A stretch of 64,000 nt of DNA from CAVQJU01 sp963729215 (GCA_963729215.1 CAVSND010000006.1:248001-312000), one strand, 5' to 3'; counted from the first letter of the stretch, positions 7,848 to 17,846 are shown. Notes: generated by a model not told the origin, from the letters alone. Program-made: numbers and translations.

Positions 7848-8699
7848 AAACACCTTCCATCCGACCTCGCTCAGCAGGTCACAACTGCCCTGGCTGAGGA
7901 CATCGGCGGCGGTGATATCACCGCTCAACTGGTCCCCGCCGCACAGCGGGTAACAGGCAGAGTCATCACCCGCGAGGAGGCGACCTTATGCGGCCGCCCT
8001 TGGGTGACTGAGGTATTCCGTCAGCTGGATCCAGCTGTCCAATTGACCTGGCATGCCGACGACGGCGACCGCGTTACTGCGAATCAAACTCTGTTTGAGA
8101 TCGCAGGCCTGGCCCGGCCCGTTCTCACGGGTGAGCGCACTGCGCTCAACTTCCTCCAGCTCCTTTCCGCAACGGCAACCGCCACTCGCCGCTATGTAGA
8201 TGCGATTGTGGGAACCCGCTGCGCAATTCTGGATACGCGAAAGACGGTCCCAGGACTACGGACGGCGCAGAAATACGCGGTTTTGTGCGGCGGCGGCCAG
8301 AACTACCGCATCGGGCTCTTTGACCAGGTGTTGATCAAGGAAAACCACATCGCCGCAGCCGGCTCCCTGACGGCCGCAGTGGCAGCAGCCCGCCGCGCAG
8401 CCGGTTCACGCAAAGTCGAAGTGGACGTGGAAGTGGAAACGATGGAGGAGTTTGAGGAGGCGTTGCGCGCAGGCCCGGACATCATCATGCTCGACGAGTT
8501 CAGCCTGGCCGACATGAGAGCCGCGGTAGCGCTGAACAACTCTAAAGGCCATCGGGTCACAGTCGAAGCATCGGGCAGCGTAACGCTCGAGACCGTCCGC
8601 AGCGTCGCAGAAACCGGGGTTGACTACATCTCAATCGGTGGCATTACCAAACACGTCCGCGCTGTGGAACTGTCAATGCGGTTGGCGTTCGCCTCTTAG
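7848..8699 (+). CDS. nadC: nicotinate-nucleotide pyrophosphorylase (quinolinate phosphoribosyltransferase), start codon lost at a junction
   Basis: NadC converts quinolinate and PRPP to nicotinate mononucleotide, CO2 and pyrophosphate in NAD synthesis. The full core is present: E-D-I-G-G-G-D-I-T-A, L-T-G-E-R-T-A-L-N-F, L-D-T-R-K-T-V-P-G-L-R, C-G-G-G-Q-N-Y-R-I-G, L-I-K-E-N-H-I, I-I-M-L-D-E-F and I-S-I-G-G-I-T-K-H-V. Motifs such as C-G-R-P-W-V-T-E-V-F and W-H-A-D-D-G-D match beta/gammaproteobacterial NadC better than acidobacterial forms. Only the first few residues and the start are missing: the frame runs back without a stop into antisense beta-helix sequence. The stop overlaps the stop of the converging EAL fragment. 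It may be expressed from an upstream start or be a remnant. Confidence 0.88.
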   Translation, partial: KHLPSDLAQQVTTALAEDIGGGDITAQLVPAAQRVTGRVITREEATLCGRPWVTEVFRQLDPAVQLTWHADDGDRVTANQTLFEIAGLARPVLTGERTALNFLQLLSATATATRRYVDAIVGTRCAILDTRKTVPGLRTAQKYAVLCGGGQNYRIGLFDQVLIKENHIAAAGSLTAAVAAARRAAGSRKVEVDVEVETMEEFEEALRAGPDIIMLDEFSLADMRAAVALNNSKGHRVTVEASGSVTLETVRSVAETGVDYISIGGITKHVRAVELSMRLAFAS

Positions 8700-9237
8700 G
8701 CAACAGCCGACTTCAACACCCGCTGAGGCTGCGCCACCCCGTACCCCTGGGCGTAATCCACCCGAAGCTGGTGAGCATCTGAATGATCTCAACGTTCTCG
8801 GCAAACTCCGCAATGCTCTGCTTGCCCGTGAGATGCTCGATCTCGTTGATCGACCGCACCATCTCCCGATCGATCGGATCGCGCAGAATCTCTCGCACAA
8901 AGCTGCCGTCGATCTTCAGGAAATCGACCGGGAAGTGCTTCAGATAGCCGAACGATGGCAACCCCGTTCCGAAATCATCCAGCGCACACTTGCACCCCAG
9001 CTCCTTGAGCGCCTGAATGAAGCGGTTCGCCTGCGAGAAGCTCGCCACCGCCGCCGTCTCGGTGATCTCGAAGCGAATCTTCGAAGCATCCAACCCACTG
9101 CGGTGAAACCGAACGATGACAAACGGCAGCAACTTGTCATCGCCCAAACTCTGACCCGACAGGTTGATGGAGCACATCATCAGCTTCTCGCGCTCATCGG
9201 CTGAGTTCGGATGTCGTTCGACCAAGAACTTCCGTAC
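8696..9237 (-). pseudogene. C-terminal fragment of an EAL-domain (c-di-GMP phosphodiesterase) protein
   Basis: The fragment contains M-C-S-I-N-L-S-G-Q-S-L-G-D, F-E-I-T-E-T-A, A-L-D-D-F-G-T-G, F-L-K-I-D-G-S-F-V-R and A-E-F-A-E-N, the usual EAL-domain order after the catalytic E-x-L, which is absent. Immediately upstream of 9237 an in-frame TGA closes the frame, so the first half of the gene is missing. Near 8760 one base is lost: the other frame reads V-D-Y-A-Q-G-Y-G-V-A-Q-P to a stop at 8696, the normal end of such proteins. It converges on nadC, and both look proteobacterial. Confidence 0.85.
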
Positions 9238-9320
9238 TCATTAGGCTAGAGGGAGTGGTGGGGCACCGTAGTCGCGTGTGGCCCTAGTATCCGTCAGTTC
9301 GGGCAGCAGGCGGGAGGCAA

Positions 9321-9428
9321 GAGAACTCGGAGACGGTTTTAACACAGAGATCGCGGAGATCGCAGAGATCTTGTACCTCAGCGATCTCCGCGATCTCTGC
9401 GTTGATAGTCGTCTCTGTGTTCTCCGCT
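9321..9428. repeat. interspersed repeat family A, complete long hairpin
   Basis: Arms 9341-9363 and 9381-9403 are complementary at 22 of 23 positions, with a 17-base loop. The outer parts (G-A-G-A-A-C-T-C-G-G-A-G-A-C and G-T-C-T-C-T-G-T-G-T-T-C-T-C) also pair roughly. The stop codon of the beta-helix gene lies at the element edge (9427-9429). Likely roles are mobile repeat and/or transcription terminator. Confidence 0.88.
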
Positions 9429-11994
9429 AGGGAGTGAGCGGCACCAGGCGCAGGATGGCCGTGACGTCCGCGCCGACGGGCGAACCGTCGGTCGCCGACG
9501 TCAGATAGGGGCTCGCCGCCGTCAGCTGATAGCTCCCGCCCGCGATATCCGCGAAGCCGACCGCAGCGACGTTCGCCGGAAAGAAATTGTCCGTCGGGTA
9601 GGTCGCGGCATGCCCCGCCGTAAATACGTTGCGCCGGAAGATCGAGCCTGGATAGTAATTGGCGATCGTGCCGTTGCCCGCCGCCGTTCCGCTGCCTTTG
9701 ATGGCCCAGATGTTGTCGGGAACGATGTTGTTGGTGAAGGACACCCCGAGCGCCGCGACGCCGTCGGCGAACACCACCGACGTGCCGTCCGTGAAGACCG
9801 TGTTGTGGTCGACGGTGATGCCATCGCCGCCATACGTGAGCAGCAACGCCCCGGTGCCGCCGTAGCTGGCCTGGCTGACATCAAGGAACAGGTTGTTGCG
9901 AATCGTGATGGCGTTCGTCATCAGGCTCGAGTGCTCAGTGTCCAGACCGAGTATGTTGAACACTGCCGAGACGTGCCGCACGATGTTGTTGGTGAACTGC
10001 ACCTGCTGGACGACGCTCCAGGGAGAGTTACCGTCCTGATTGCGCGGCGTGAGCACGATGGCAAAGCCGGGCTGCGCTGCGGCCCAGTGGTTTTCGATCA
10101 GGTTACCGTCGATGGTGACGCGTTGCGCGTTCTTCAGCTCGATCAGGTTCTTGACCGTCCACGCCTGACCGCGCCACGAGAGCGGCCTCGAAATGTAGTT
10201 CTGCCGGATGGTGATATCCGACGGCACGAGGTTGGCGATGTACGGATCCGCGCCTCCGAACATGATGTTTTCGCCGGACGCCTCGAGATAGTTGTTGGCG
10301 ATCAGGTACGGACCGGGTCCGTTCGATCCCATGATCGCCTGCGCATCCGACTGGGACGATTTGATGTTCGAGATATACGAATTGACGACTGTCGTCGTGG
10401 CGGAGTTGAGCGCGATCCCCCGCTTCTGTCCGTTCACCGGATCGCCGTGGATGTAGCAGCGGTCGACGATCAAATCGTGCGCGACGGTCGCGAGCGACGT
10501 CTGGGTCGAGTCCTGGGCGCCCAGCTTGATGATGTCCGTGTTCGCGTAGGTGTTCACGACTTCCAGGAACTGCAGCCGGTAGTGATGGGCCCCGGGGGCG
10601 GTCACGAACGCGGACATGCCGGCGAACCCGCCCTGTACCTTCGCCAGCCGCGCCGCGTCCTGCGGGTGGATGCGCACGCCGTCGGCGGGCAGCAGGGAGT
10701 CGGACGTCGCCGAGCGGATGGTGATGTAGCTGCTGCCGCTCTTGGCCGGCAGCACGAAGCTGCCGGCGTAGACGGCGCCCGCCGCGAGCGTAATCGTATC
10801 GCCCGACTTGGCGGCGTCGATGGCCGCCTGAAGGTTCCCTCCGGCCGGCACCGCGATGACGCTGCCCCCCGTCGTCGAGCCGGTCGCAAGTGTCATCGAG
10901 TCGAAGTTGCCGACGGCATTGACGCCGCTCGTATCCATGACGAGGCGCGCCGTCTGCACGCCCGCGCTCAGCGTGACCGTCGTGCTGATCGTCTGCCAGT
11001 TCTGCCACCCGCCGGTGTTCGGCACGGTCAGGCGCCCGGTCACGTCGGTGCCGTTCAGCGTGAGGTGGAACGTGCCGCCCTGGCCTAGGGACGCCACGCG
11101 AAATGAAGCCGTATAGCTGCCGGACGCGGCGACACTGACGGTGTAGTTCAGCCATTCACCGGCGGACACCCACCCCACGACGTAGCCGCCGCCTCCTGCA
11201 AGCGCCGCGAGATCGACATCGGTGGACCGGAGTACGCCGCCGGCGTTTCCGCTGGTCGTGTCGTGATAGCTGACGCCTTCGCCGCCGTTGTCGAAGTTTT
11301 CCAGCTGAATGGTGCCGGGAATCGGCGCGGGCGCGCCCGAGAACGGCGTGGATGTCGATGCGCCGCCCTTGAAGATCCGCGTCGCGTCATTCACGGCCTG
11401 TCCGGGGGACGCAGACAGATACGCGGACGGACTCAGGACGATTTCGTCGAGCTGCACGCCGTCCTCGCGCGCCTGGATCCGGAGCGTGTGCGTGCCCGTC
11501 GAAGCAAACGAGACGGTGGCCTGTTGCGTGAGCCAGTACGCGCCGCCGACCCAGCCCCAGCCCGAGAGGGCGCAACCGTCACACGTTTGCAGGTTCTCGG
11601 CCAGGGCGCTCGTCGTGCCGATGCGGTAAATTCCGCTGCCTTGAGAATCAATCGCGTCGGACAACTGCACGAACACCGAGTCGTTCAATTTCGAGTTGCC
11701 GCCCGCGCGAAGCCGGAGCCAGATGCGGTAGGGCGTATTCGCGGGAGCGGTGAAGGTGAATTCGAAGTAATGGCCTGGCCATGCGAACGGCGCATTCGGA
11801 TCCGCCCATCCGTTATCGACGCTGGTCATCAGCTGCCCGCCGGCCGTGGTGGCATCACTCGCGCGCGACCAGTTCCCGTGAAGGTTCGCCGCATCGGAGG
11901 CGTACAACACGATTTCCGCTGCCGCCGCGGACGGACGCGCGCCCGCCAGCATGACAGCGATCCAGACACACGTCCCCGCAACACACTTACGCAT
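9427..11994 (-). CDS. secreted carbohydrate-binding, right-handed beta-helix protein
   Basis: I set the start at ATG 11994 because M-R-K-C-V-A-G-T-C-V-W-I-A-V-M-L-A-G opens a signal peptide; the open frame upstream to 12324 shows no coding character. Of 855 residues, about 30-190 form a first beta-sandwich (E-I-V-L-Y-A-S-D...), and 210-345 a CBM6-like module (I-Q-L-E-N-F-D-N-G-G-E-G-V-S-Y-H and E-W-L-N-Y-T-V). The rest is a parallel beta-helix beginning I-A-V-P-A-G-G-N-L-Q-A-A-I-D-A-A. The layout fits polysaccharide lyase or related surface glycan enzymes, but no catalytic residues can be assigned. A diverged copy of the last 380 bases lies at 7459. Confidence 0.82.
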   Translation of the reverse strand: MRKCVAGTCVWIAVMLAGARPSAAAAEIVLYASDAANLHGNWSRASDATTAGGQLMTSVDNGWADPNAPFAWPGHYFEFTFTAPANTPYRIWLRLRAGGNSKLNDSVFVQLSDAIDSQGSGIYRIGTTSALAENLQTCDGCALSGWGWVGGAYWLTQQATVSFASTGTHTLRIQAREDGVQLDEIVLSPSAYLSASPGQAVNDATRIFKGGASTSTPFSGAPAPIPGTIQLENFDNGGEGVSYHDTTSGNAGGVLRSTDVDLAALAGGGGYVVGWVSAGEWLNYTVSVAASGSYTASFRVASLGQGGTFHLTLNGTDVTGRLTVPNTGGWQNWQTISTTVTLSAGVQTARLVMDTSGVNAVGNFDSMTLATGSTTGGSVIAVPAGGNLQAAIDAAKSGDTITLAAGAVYAGSFVLPAKSGSSYITIRSATSDSLLPADGVRIHPQDAARLAKVQGGFAGMSAFVTAPGAHHYRLQFLEVVNTYANTDIIKLGAQDSTQTSLATVAHDLIVDRCYIHGDPVNGQKRGIALNSATTTVVNSYISNIKSSQSDAQAIMGSNGPGPYLIANNYLEASGENIMFGGADPYIANLVPSDITIRQNYISRPLSWRGQAWTVKNLIELKNAQRVTIDGNLIENHWAAAQPGFAIVLTPRNQDGNSPWSVVQQVQFTNNIVRHVSAVFNILGLDTEHSSLMTNAITIRNNLFLDVSQASYGGTGALLLTYGGDGITVDHNTVFTDGTSVVFADGVAALGVSFTNNIVPDNIWAIKGSGTAAGNGTIANYYPGSIFRRNVFTAGHAATYPTDNFFPANVAAVGFADIAGGSYQLTAASPYLTSATDGSPVGADVTAILRLVPLTP

Positions 11995-12332
11995 CTCTGA
12001 TCCTCGCTCGCTTGTGATTCGAGGAACTATCGGCACAGCAAAGTCGACGCCGCACCGATGACGTGTCAGGTTGCGGGGAATGTGCACAGAGAAATGGCGC
12101 GACGGCAGAGCTGGCATTTTTGCCGCGACGTTTTCGATGTAGAAGTTACGTACCTGTAGGGCAGCTTCTTGGCGCGAATAGTCGGGCGCGGAGGCTTCAG
12201 AATCCACTAGGGAAGAGCTGGCATGGCGGCACGTCGTCCTCGAAAATGTCCGTCGAAGCGACATTCCCCGCCAGGGGAGTCGAGTGGTACCATCGCAGGC
12301 CACCTGGACAGTAGTCTGCTGCACCCCTTGCC
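11995..12332. other. intergenic gap between divergent genes
   Basis: About 340 bases separate the starts of the beta-helix gene (-) and the GT87-like gene (+), so both promoters should lie here. I see no clear -35/-10 pair, palindrome or repeat. Open frames crossing it lack coding features. Confidence 0.5.
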
Positions 12333-13503
12333 ATGCCGTCGCTGAAGCCCCGCCTCGCGCACTGGCTGCTGTGGTGCGCGATCGCCGTTCACGTTCCGAT
12401 CGCTCTCGTCGCCACCCGCCACGCCCCGGAGGCCGGTTACGACTTCGACAACTTCTACAAGATCGCGACCCAGCCAGGCCGTCCGTACGTGGACGTCCCG
12501 GTCGAGTTTCCGGTGGGGACCGTGCAGGTCTTTCGGACGCTCGGTTCCACCTTTCCCGATCGCGGGCGATTCGGTGTCTCCCTCGTGATCATCAGCGCCG
12601 TCGCGGACGTGGCGATCGTCGGCGCCTTGTACTGGGGCTGGGGAATCGCGGCGGCCGCCGGCTATGCGCTCGTCGTCATCCCGCTCCTCGATCTGTTCCT
12701 GCTCCGGACCGACTTGTGGTCGACCGCGATCGCGACGATCGCCGTCGCCGCGTGGCGCCGCGAGCGCCGTGTGCTTTCCGCGCTCGGATTCGCGGCCGGC
12801 GCTGCCTTCAAGTTATGGCCGCTGCTGTTTCTGCCGCTCCTGCTCGTGCCGTCCCGGGGCCGCTTGCGCGTCGCGCCGCTGGTGGCAGCGATGGCGGGCG
12901 GCCTGGTCGTTCTCGGCGGCTGGCTGCTCGTCGCCGGGACCACCGGCCTCTACCAGGTGCTGACGTTTCGCGGCGCGCGGGGCTGGGAAATCGAGAGCAC
13001 GGTGGGCGCCGTCTGGATGCTGATCGACCAGAGCACGATGCGGATCGAGGCGGGAGCGTGGCGGATCGGTTCGACGAGCGGTCCGATCTCGATCCTGCTC
13101 TTTGCTCTCGGTGGGATGGCAGCGCTCTGGATGATCTGGCGGGGGGCGCGAAGCGGCCACGTGGGCGCGGGATGGGCCGGCGGCATCAGCTCGTTGCTCG
13201 TGCTGTCGGCGCTCCTGTCGCCTCAGGTACTCGGCATGGCTGGCGCCGGCGAGCGGGGTGGCGTGGGTCGAGGGAGACAGACGCGTCGCCATCCAGACCG
13301 CGCTCGCGGTGTTCATGACCAATCTGGTCTGGAAGGCCTTCAATCCGCTGATACACCACGCGATGAATCCGCTCATGATCCTGCTCGCGCGCAACGTTCT
13401 GCTCGTCGTTCTCGCGCTCGATGCGGCACGGCTCGTCATGTCGGCGCCGCCGGTATCGGAACCCGACGAGAACCGCGTTACTTCAAACGTGCACGGCGCC
13501 TGA
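12333..13503 (+). CDS. GT87/DUF2029-like polytopic membrane protein (one frameshift)
   Basis: A multi-spanning protein with about nine hydrophobic segments, starting M-P-S-L-K-P-R-L-A-H. The early stretch Y-D-F-D-N-F-Y-K-I-A and the following P-Y-V-D-V-P-V-E-F-P resemble the first loop of DUF2029/GT87 glycosyltransferases, which use polyprenyl-phosphate sugars outside the membrane. An extra G at about 13226 shifts the frame: L-L-S-P-Q should continue Y-S-A-W-L-A-P-A-S-G-V-A-W-V-E-G, found in the next frame and running to the stop at 13503. Corrected length is about 390 residues. The original frame runs on without meaning to 13526. Substrate unknown. Confidence 0.72.
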
Positions 13504-13518
13504 GGCGCGCTTCAGCGA

Positions 13519-14835
13519 TCACCTGACCCCGGCCGCGGGTTGGGCCGCCGGCGCGGGCGCCGCGGGTTGCGCGGCTGCGGGGCCGAGTTGCTCCGGCGTG
13601 AGCGCATTGGCCGGCAGCGTGTCCGACAACCCCTTGAACACGAAGCGCTGCGCCCGCGCGCCGGGAGCGACTTCGCCTGTATAGAGGTTGCCCTTGGAAT
13701 CGATCGCCAGGTGATGCAGCCCCTGGAAATCTCCCGGCTTGTCGCTTCGCTGTCCGAATTGATAGAGAACCTGGAGGCTCTTTCGATCCAGTACGGCAAT
13801 GTGCGAATTGCCGTAGTCGGCGACGTACAGGAACTGCTGCTGGGCATCCGGCGAGAACGCAAGGCCGGCGGCGGACTGAGGCGAGGGGCCCGATCGGTTG
13901 ATGAACGTCTGCGTCACGAACTTGCCTTCCGGCGTGAACACCTGCACCCGGCGGTTCGGACGATCCGCCACGTAGACGAGCGCATCGTTCGACACCTTGA
14001 CGGCATGCACCGGTCCGCCAAACTGCGGCGAGCCCTGGCCCTCGACGTCAAGAACCGGCGCGGCGCCGCGGCCGCCGCCGGTTGCGCCACCGCCTCGGGC
14101 GGCTCCGCGTCCGGCGGGCACGGCATCAATGGGTTCGTTTCCGAACGCCCCCCACATCCGCTTGAATGCGCCCGTGTCGGCGTCAAAGACGATGACTCGG
14201 CGATTGCCGTAGCCGTCGGCGACGAACGCCTCGTTCGTTTTCGGATACACGAAGACGTCAGCGGATTGATGGACGCTCTTCGTATCCTTGTTGCCGCCGC
14301 TGACAGTTCGGCCGCCGATCTGCAGCAGAAACTTCCCCTTGTTGTCGAACTTGAGGAGCATGTCGTCGTCGAGGTTGCGCAGCGACGGCGCGACCGGCGC
14401 GCTGCCGCCGATCCACACGTGGTCGCGATAGTCCACCGCGATGCCATGCTCGCTGTCCGGCCAGTCGTACCCCGTGCCGGGACCACCCCACGCGTTCACG
14501 AACTTCCCGCTCGCGTCGAATTCAAGCACCGGCGGCGCGGCGTGGCTTCTCCGGTCCTCGGGAATGGTGTTCGGGCGATGCAGGAGCCATACGTGGTCGC
14601 GGCGATCCACTGCGACCGACGCGACGTGACCGAGGGTCCAGTTGTTCGGGATCTTCGGCCACGACGGATCCGCCTCGAAAACGGGCACGCGCGCCGCCTT
14701 CTTCGGCGGCTGCGCAGCGTGTCCCGACGCGGCGCCGATGTACCCGAAACACGCCGCGCCGATCACGAGCGTGGCGATGTGAGATCGCTGCCAGCGTTTC
14801 CATCGACCGGGCGTGATTCGCATCAGTATCTCCAT
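13519..14835 (-). CDS. exported NHL-repeat beta-propeller protein
   Basis: 438 residues with an N-terminal hydrophobic segment (residues 18-40), then V-F-E-A-D-P-S-W-P-K-I-P-N-N-W. Repeated propeller motifs follow: G-I-A-V-D-Y-R-D-H-V-W-I, V-F-V-A-D-G-Y-G-N-R-R-V-I-V-F-like strings, V-Y-V-A-D-R-P-N-R-R-V-Q-V-F, and H-H-L-A-I-D-S-K-G-N-L-Y. This NHL/peptidylglycine-lyase-like layout is common in exported acidobacterial proteins. A Gly/Arg-rich insert sits mid-protein and the tail is Pro/Ala-rich. The start may be ATG 14835 or 14823. It lies tail to tail with the GT87-like gene, 15 bases apart. Function unknown. Confidence 0.82.
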   Translation of the reverse strand: MEILMRITPGRWKRWQRSHIATLVIGAACFGYIGAASGHAAQPPKKAARVPVFEADPSWPKIPNNWTLGHVASVAVDRRDHVWLLHRPNTIPEDRRSHAAPPVLEFDASGKFVNAWGGPGTGYDWPDSEHGIAVDYRDHVWIGGSAPVAPSLRNLDDDMLLKFDNKGKFLLQIGGRTVSGGNKDTKSVHQSADVFVYPKTNEAFVADGYGNRRVIVFDADTGAFKRMWGAFGNEPIDAVPAGRGAARGGGATGGGRGAAPVLDVEGQGSPQFGGPVHAVKVSNDALVYVADRPNRRVQVFTPEGKFVTQTFINRSGPSPQSAAGLAFSPDAQQQFLYVADYGNSHIAVLDRKSLQVLYQFGQRSDKPGDFQGLHHLAIDSKGNLYTGEVAPGARAQRFVFKGLSDTLPANALTPEQLGPAAAQPAAPAPAAQPAAGVR

Positions 14836-15028
14836 CAGATGTCATGCCGGCCGCACCCCTGCGGGCCAGCGGGCGAAAACAGCCTCAACGCGCTCAAAGC
14901 ACGTGGATTATCGGCGGCGTGGCACATCCGCAGCGGCTCCATTTGTCATCAATTGTCATCGGGTCCTCCCGGAGTACGCGTCGTGTGAGTTCCCCGTATA
15001 ATCCGGCCTGCCTCGAGGGGGAGGGTCC

Positions 15029-16016
15029 GTGTCCAGCACGTCACGCCGCCCGTCGCCGCAGCGTCTGCTCGTGCGCGCGGTTGCCGGCCTGCTCGTCTCT
15101 TCTGTTTGTGGCACGGCTGCGTGTTCGTCCGGCTCGGCGGCGCCCCGCGTGCAGGAACTGACGCTGTGGTCAGGTATCGCCGCCAGCTTCTCGGAGGATC
15201 TCGTTCAACATTTCAACGCCGCGTTGCCTCAGACGCATATGCGGCTGCAGGTGTCGCCGGGCGGGATCCGGGTGGTCTCGGACGTGGACGCGGGCAGGGG
15301 GGACCTTGGGCTGGCGCAGTCCGATGTCGTCTACCTCGCGTACCGCCGTGGAATCGAACTCAATCGCTACCCGCACAAGAACCTTCGCGCCATCGCGGTG
15401 CTGTGGGTCAACAACATCTATGTGCTGGTCAGGCGTGACAGTCCACTGGCACTCGATCAAGGACCTGAAAGGCCGGCGCGTCGGCATCATCATGCCCGGC
15501 ACGGCCGGCGAATTCTCGACACGGACCGTCCTGAGCGCGTACGGCATGAGCTACTCCGACGTGGATGTCCAGCACGAGCCGACCAATCAAATCGTGCCGA
15601 AGCTGGGCCGGGGCGAGCTCGACGCCGTCTTCACCGCGAACCCGGTCATGCCGGCAGTCGCAGTCGAGGTCAATCAGACCGTCCCGCTTCGGCTGTTACA
15701 GATCGAGCCAGGCGTGATCAAGGGGCTGCGCGGCAGCTACCCGTTTCTCCGGCCGGTGATCGTGCCGGCGGACGAGCTGCCCGGCCAGGCCGGGCCCGTC
15801 GAGACGCTTGGCGCGGAATGGCTGCTCGTTTGCCGGAGCGGTCTGTCCGAAGACCTCGTTTACCAGCTGACGAAAGAGTTCCTGGCGCAATTGCCGGACC
15901 TGGCGACGTCGCATGGCGAAGCGGCGCTCATTGATCCCGACCAAGCGCCCGCTACCCCCATTCCGCTGCATCCGGGGGCGGCCCGGTATTACCGCGAACG
16001 CGAGGTCCTGAAATGA
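15029..16016 (+). CDS. TAXI-family periplasmic solute-binding lipoprotein (one frameshift)
   Basis: A GTG start after G-G-G-G-G-A-G-G-G. The signal peptide ends in a lipobox-like G-T-A-A-C (Cys32). The TAXI fold is seen in I-A-A-S-F-S-E-D-L, G-G-I-R-V-V-S-D-V-D-A-G-R-G-D-L-G-L and N-L-R-A-I-A-V-L-W-V-N-N-I-Y-V-L-V. After R-R-D-S-P the frame shifts by one base near 15446 to H-S-I-K-D-L-K-G-R-R-V-G-I and F-S-T-R-T-V-L-S-A-Y-G. TAXI proteins feed TRAP transporters, but no TRAP membrane subunit is nearby. The stop overlaps the start of a histidine kinase (A-T-G-A), so it may be the kinase's ligand sensor. Confidence 0.8.
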
Positions 16017-17815
16017 TGGGATCCGAGCCTGCGGCTGCGGCGGCCAGCCTGAACCGGCTGCAGGCGGCGGCTCGATCCGTGACCGGATGGGTACGCCGCC
16101 ACCACGCCCTCGGCGGCAGGCCGGTCACCGAGGGCACGGTCCGACTGCCGACGGTCATGACGTTCGTCGTCGCCATGTTCGTCGCGACGATGGCGCTCGT
16201 GCTGGTGGGGTACGTGGCCACGCGCGAGTGGCGGAGCGGGACGAACCTGCTGCTCGAGCGCAGGGCGAACGAGGCGCTGGCGCTTGTCCGGGCGACGGTC
16301 AGAGCCGACATGAAGGGCGCCTGGATCACCGCCATCGTGCCCTTCAACACGACGATGCTCGACGAGGACCCGCCGTACAACCTGTTCCAGGTGTCCGCGA
16401 AGGCATTCGCGCAATACCCGTATCCCGAATCGTTCATCCTCTGGAAGGGCGGCACTCCGGGGGCCGGCGTCACCTACGCCTTCAATCGCGCGGATCGTCC
16501 ACCACCCTGGGATACACAGCCATCTTCCGACGATCCGTTTCCCGTTGTCCTCGAGCGCGAGCCGGCGGCGCTCAAAGACCTCGTAGCCGCCGTTCGAGAA
16601 CGCGCGACGGCCGCGTCGCCATTCCTCGTCCTGGAGCGGCCCATCAACGGGACGCCTTACCAGATCGTCGCACACGCGTTGTTCGCCACGACGCCTCCGC
16701 ACGCGCTGCTTGGTTTCATGGCCTTCACAGTCAACATGCCGTGGCTGCACGCGCAGTATTTCGATCCGCTCATGAAGCAGGTGGAAAAGATGGGCGGCAG
16801 CCCGGGCGGCATTTCGATTGCCGTGTCCGACGAAGCCGGACACGTCGTGACGTCGGTCCCGGTCGAGTCAGAGGGCGCGGACCTGCACTCACGATTCCCC
16901 CTTCTGTTCATCGATCCCGCGCTCGTCAAATCGATCGCGTCGCGCCCCGCCCGCGTGGACGAGTGGACCGTTCACGTGCGCTCGGTGCCGGATCAGACGC
17001 TCATGGCGACGCTGCAGGGCGCACGCCGGATGTTCTTCCTGATCACCATCGCCGCCGCGACCAGCCTGCTGGCGCTGGTGCTCACGGTCCGCGCCGACCG
17101 CGCGAGCGTCGCTCTGGCTTCGATGAAATCGGACTTCGTCGCCGCTGTCACGCACGAACTGAAGACGCCCGTTGCGTTCATCCGGCTGGTTGGCGACACC
17201 CTCGCAAACGGCCGCTACACGTCGCCAAAGACCGTGCAGGAGTATGCCCGGCTACTGTCCGTTGAAGCGTCGCGCCTTGGCACCTCCATCGACAACCTGC
17301 TGACCTATGCGCGCTACAGCGGGTCGAGCGCCGCGGCGTCCACCGACCTGGCCGAGGTCGATCCGGCCGACCTGGTGGAAGACATGCTTCAGGGGTTTCG
17401 TCCAACGCTCGCCAACCTGGAATTCGAGCTCGTGATCGACGTGCCGCCCGATCTGCCGCAAGTGCGCGTCGAGCGGCCCGCCATGATTCAGGCCCTCGAC
17501 AACCTCGTCGACAACGCGATCAAATACTCCACAAAAACCCGTCACCTGGCCGTCACCGGCCGGGCGAGCGCGAAAGCGGTGACGTTCACGGTTTGCGACA
17601 AGGGCTCCGGCATCGCGTGCGAAGACCTGGCACGGGTCTTCGAGCGGTTCTATCGAGGGCGGAACGTCTCGGTCAGCGGCAGCGGGCTCGGACTGCCCAT
17701 CGCGAAACGAATCGTCGAGAGCCACGGCGGGCGGATCGCCGTACGCAGTACCGTCGGAGTCGGGACCGAGGTCGACGTGAGCCTGCCCATCGGCGGGCGG
17801 CGTCGGACGGCCTGA
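16013..17815 (+). CDS. membrane sensor histidine kinase
   Basis: 600 residues. The first transmembrane helix is at about 47-67 and the second at about 340-357, enclosing a periplasmic sensor domain of about 270 residues with no recognised fold. The HisKA helix has V-T-H-E-L-K-T-P-V with the phosphoacceptor His381. The ATPase domain has D-N-L-V-D-N-A-I-K-Y-S, D-K-G-S-G-I, F-E-R-F-Y-R-G and G-S-G-L-G-L-P-I. No obvious HAMP domain is seen. It is translationally coupled to the upstream TAXI binding protein and followed 31 bases later by its response regulator. Confidence 0.92.
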   Translation: MMGSEPAAAAASLNRLQAAARSVTGWVRRHHALGGRPVTEGTVRLPTVMTFVVAMFVATMALVLVGYVATREWRSGTNLLLERRANEALALVRATVRADMKGAWITAIVPFNTTMLDEDPPYNLFQVSAKAFAQYPYPESFILWKGGTPGAGVTYAFNRADRPPPWDTQPSSDDPFPVVLEREPAALKDLVAAVRERATAASPFLVLERPINGTPYQIVAHALFATTPPHALLGFMAFTVNMPWLHAQYFDPLMKQVEKMGGSPGGISIAVSDEAGHVVTSVPVESEGADLHSRFPLLFIDPALVKSIASRPARVDEWTVHVRSVPDQTLMATLQGARRMFFLITIAAATSLLALVLTVRADRASVALASMKSDFVAAVTHELKTPVAFIRLVGDTLANGRYTSPKTVQEYARLLSVEASRLGTSIDNLLTYARYSGSSAAASTDLAEVDPADLVEDMLQGFRPTLANLEFELVIDVPPDLPQVRVERPAMIQALDNLVDNAIKYSTKTRHLAVTGRASAKAVTFTVCDKGSGIACEDLARVFERFYRGRNVSVSGSGLGLPIAKRIVESHGGRIAVRSTVGVGTEVDVSLPIGGRRRTA

Positions 17816-17846
17816 AGACCGGAATGCCGGGGGCAAGGTTTCGCGA

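Noticed and set aside
9321..9428. CRISPR-like repeats
   Set aside because: The family A words are arms of a single hairpin, not regularly spaced repeats with unique spacers, and no cas gene is present.
11995..12324. N-terminal extension of the beta-helix protein
   Set aside because: The extra 110 codons lack coding character and the internal ATG at 11994 opens a textbook signal peptide.
13540..14988. A 482-residue plus-strand open frame
   Set aside because: Antisense to the NHL-repeat gene; no recognisable motif.
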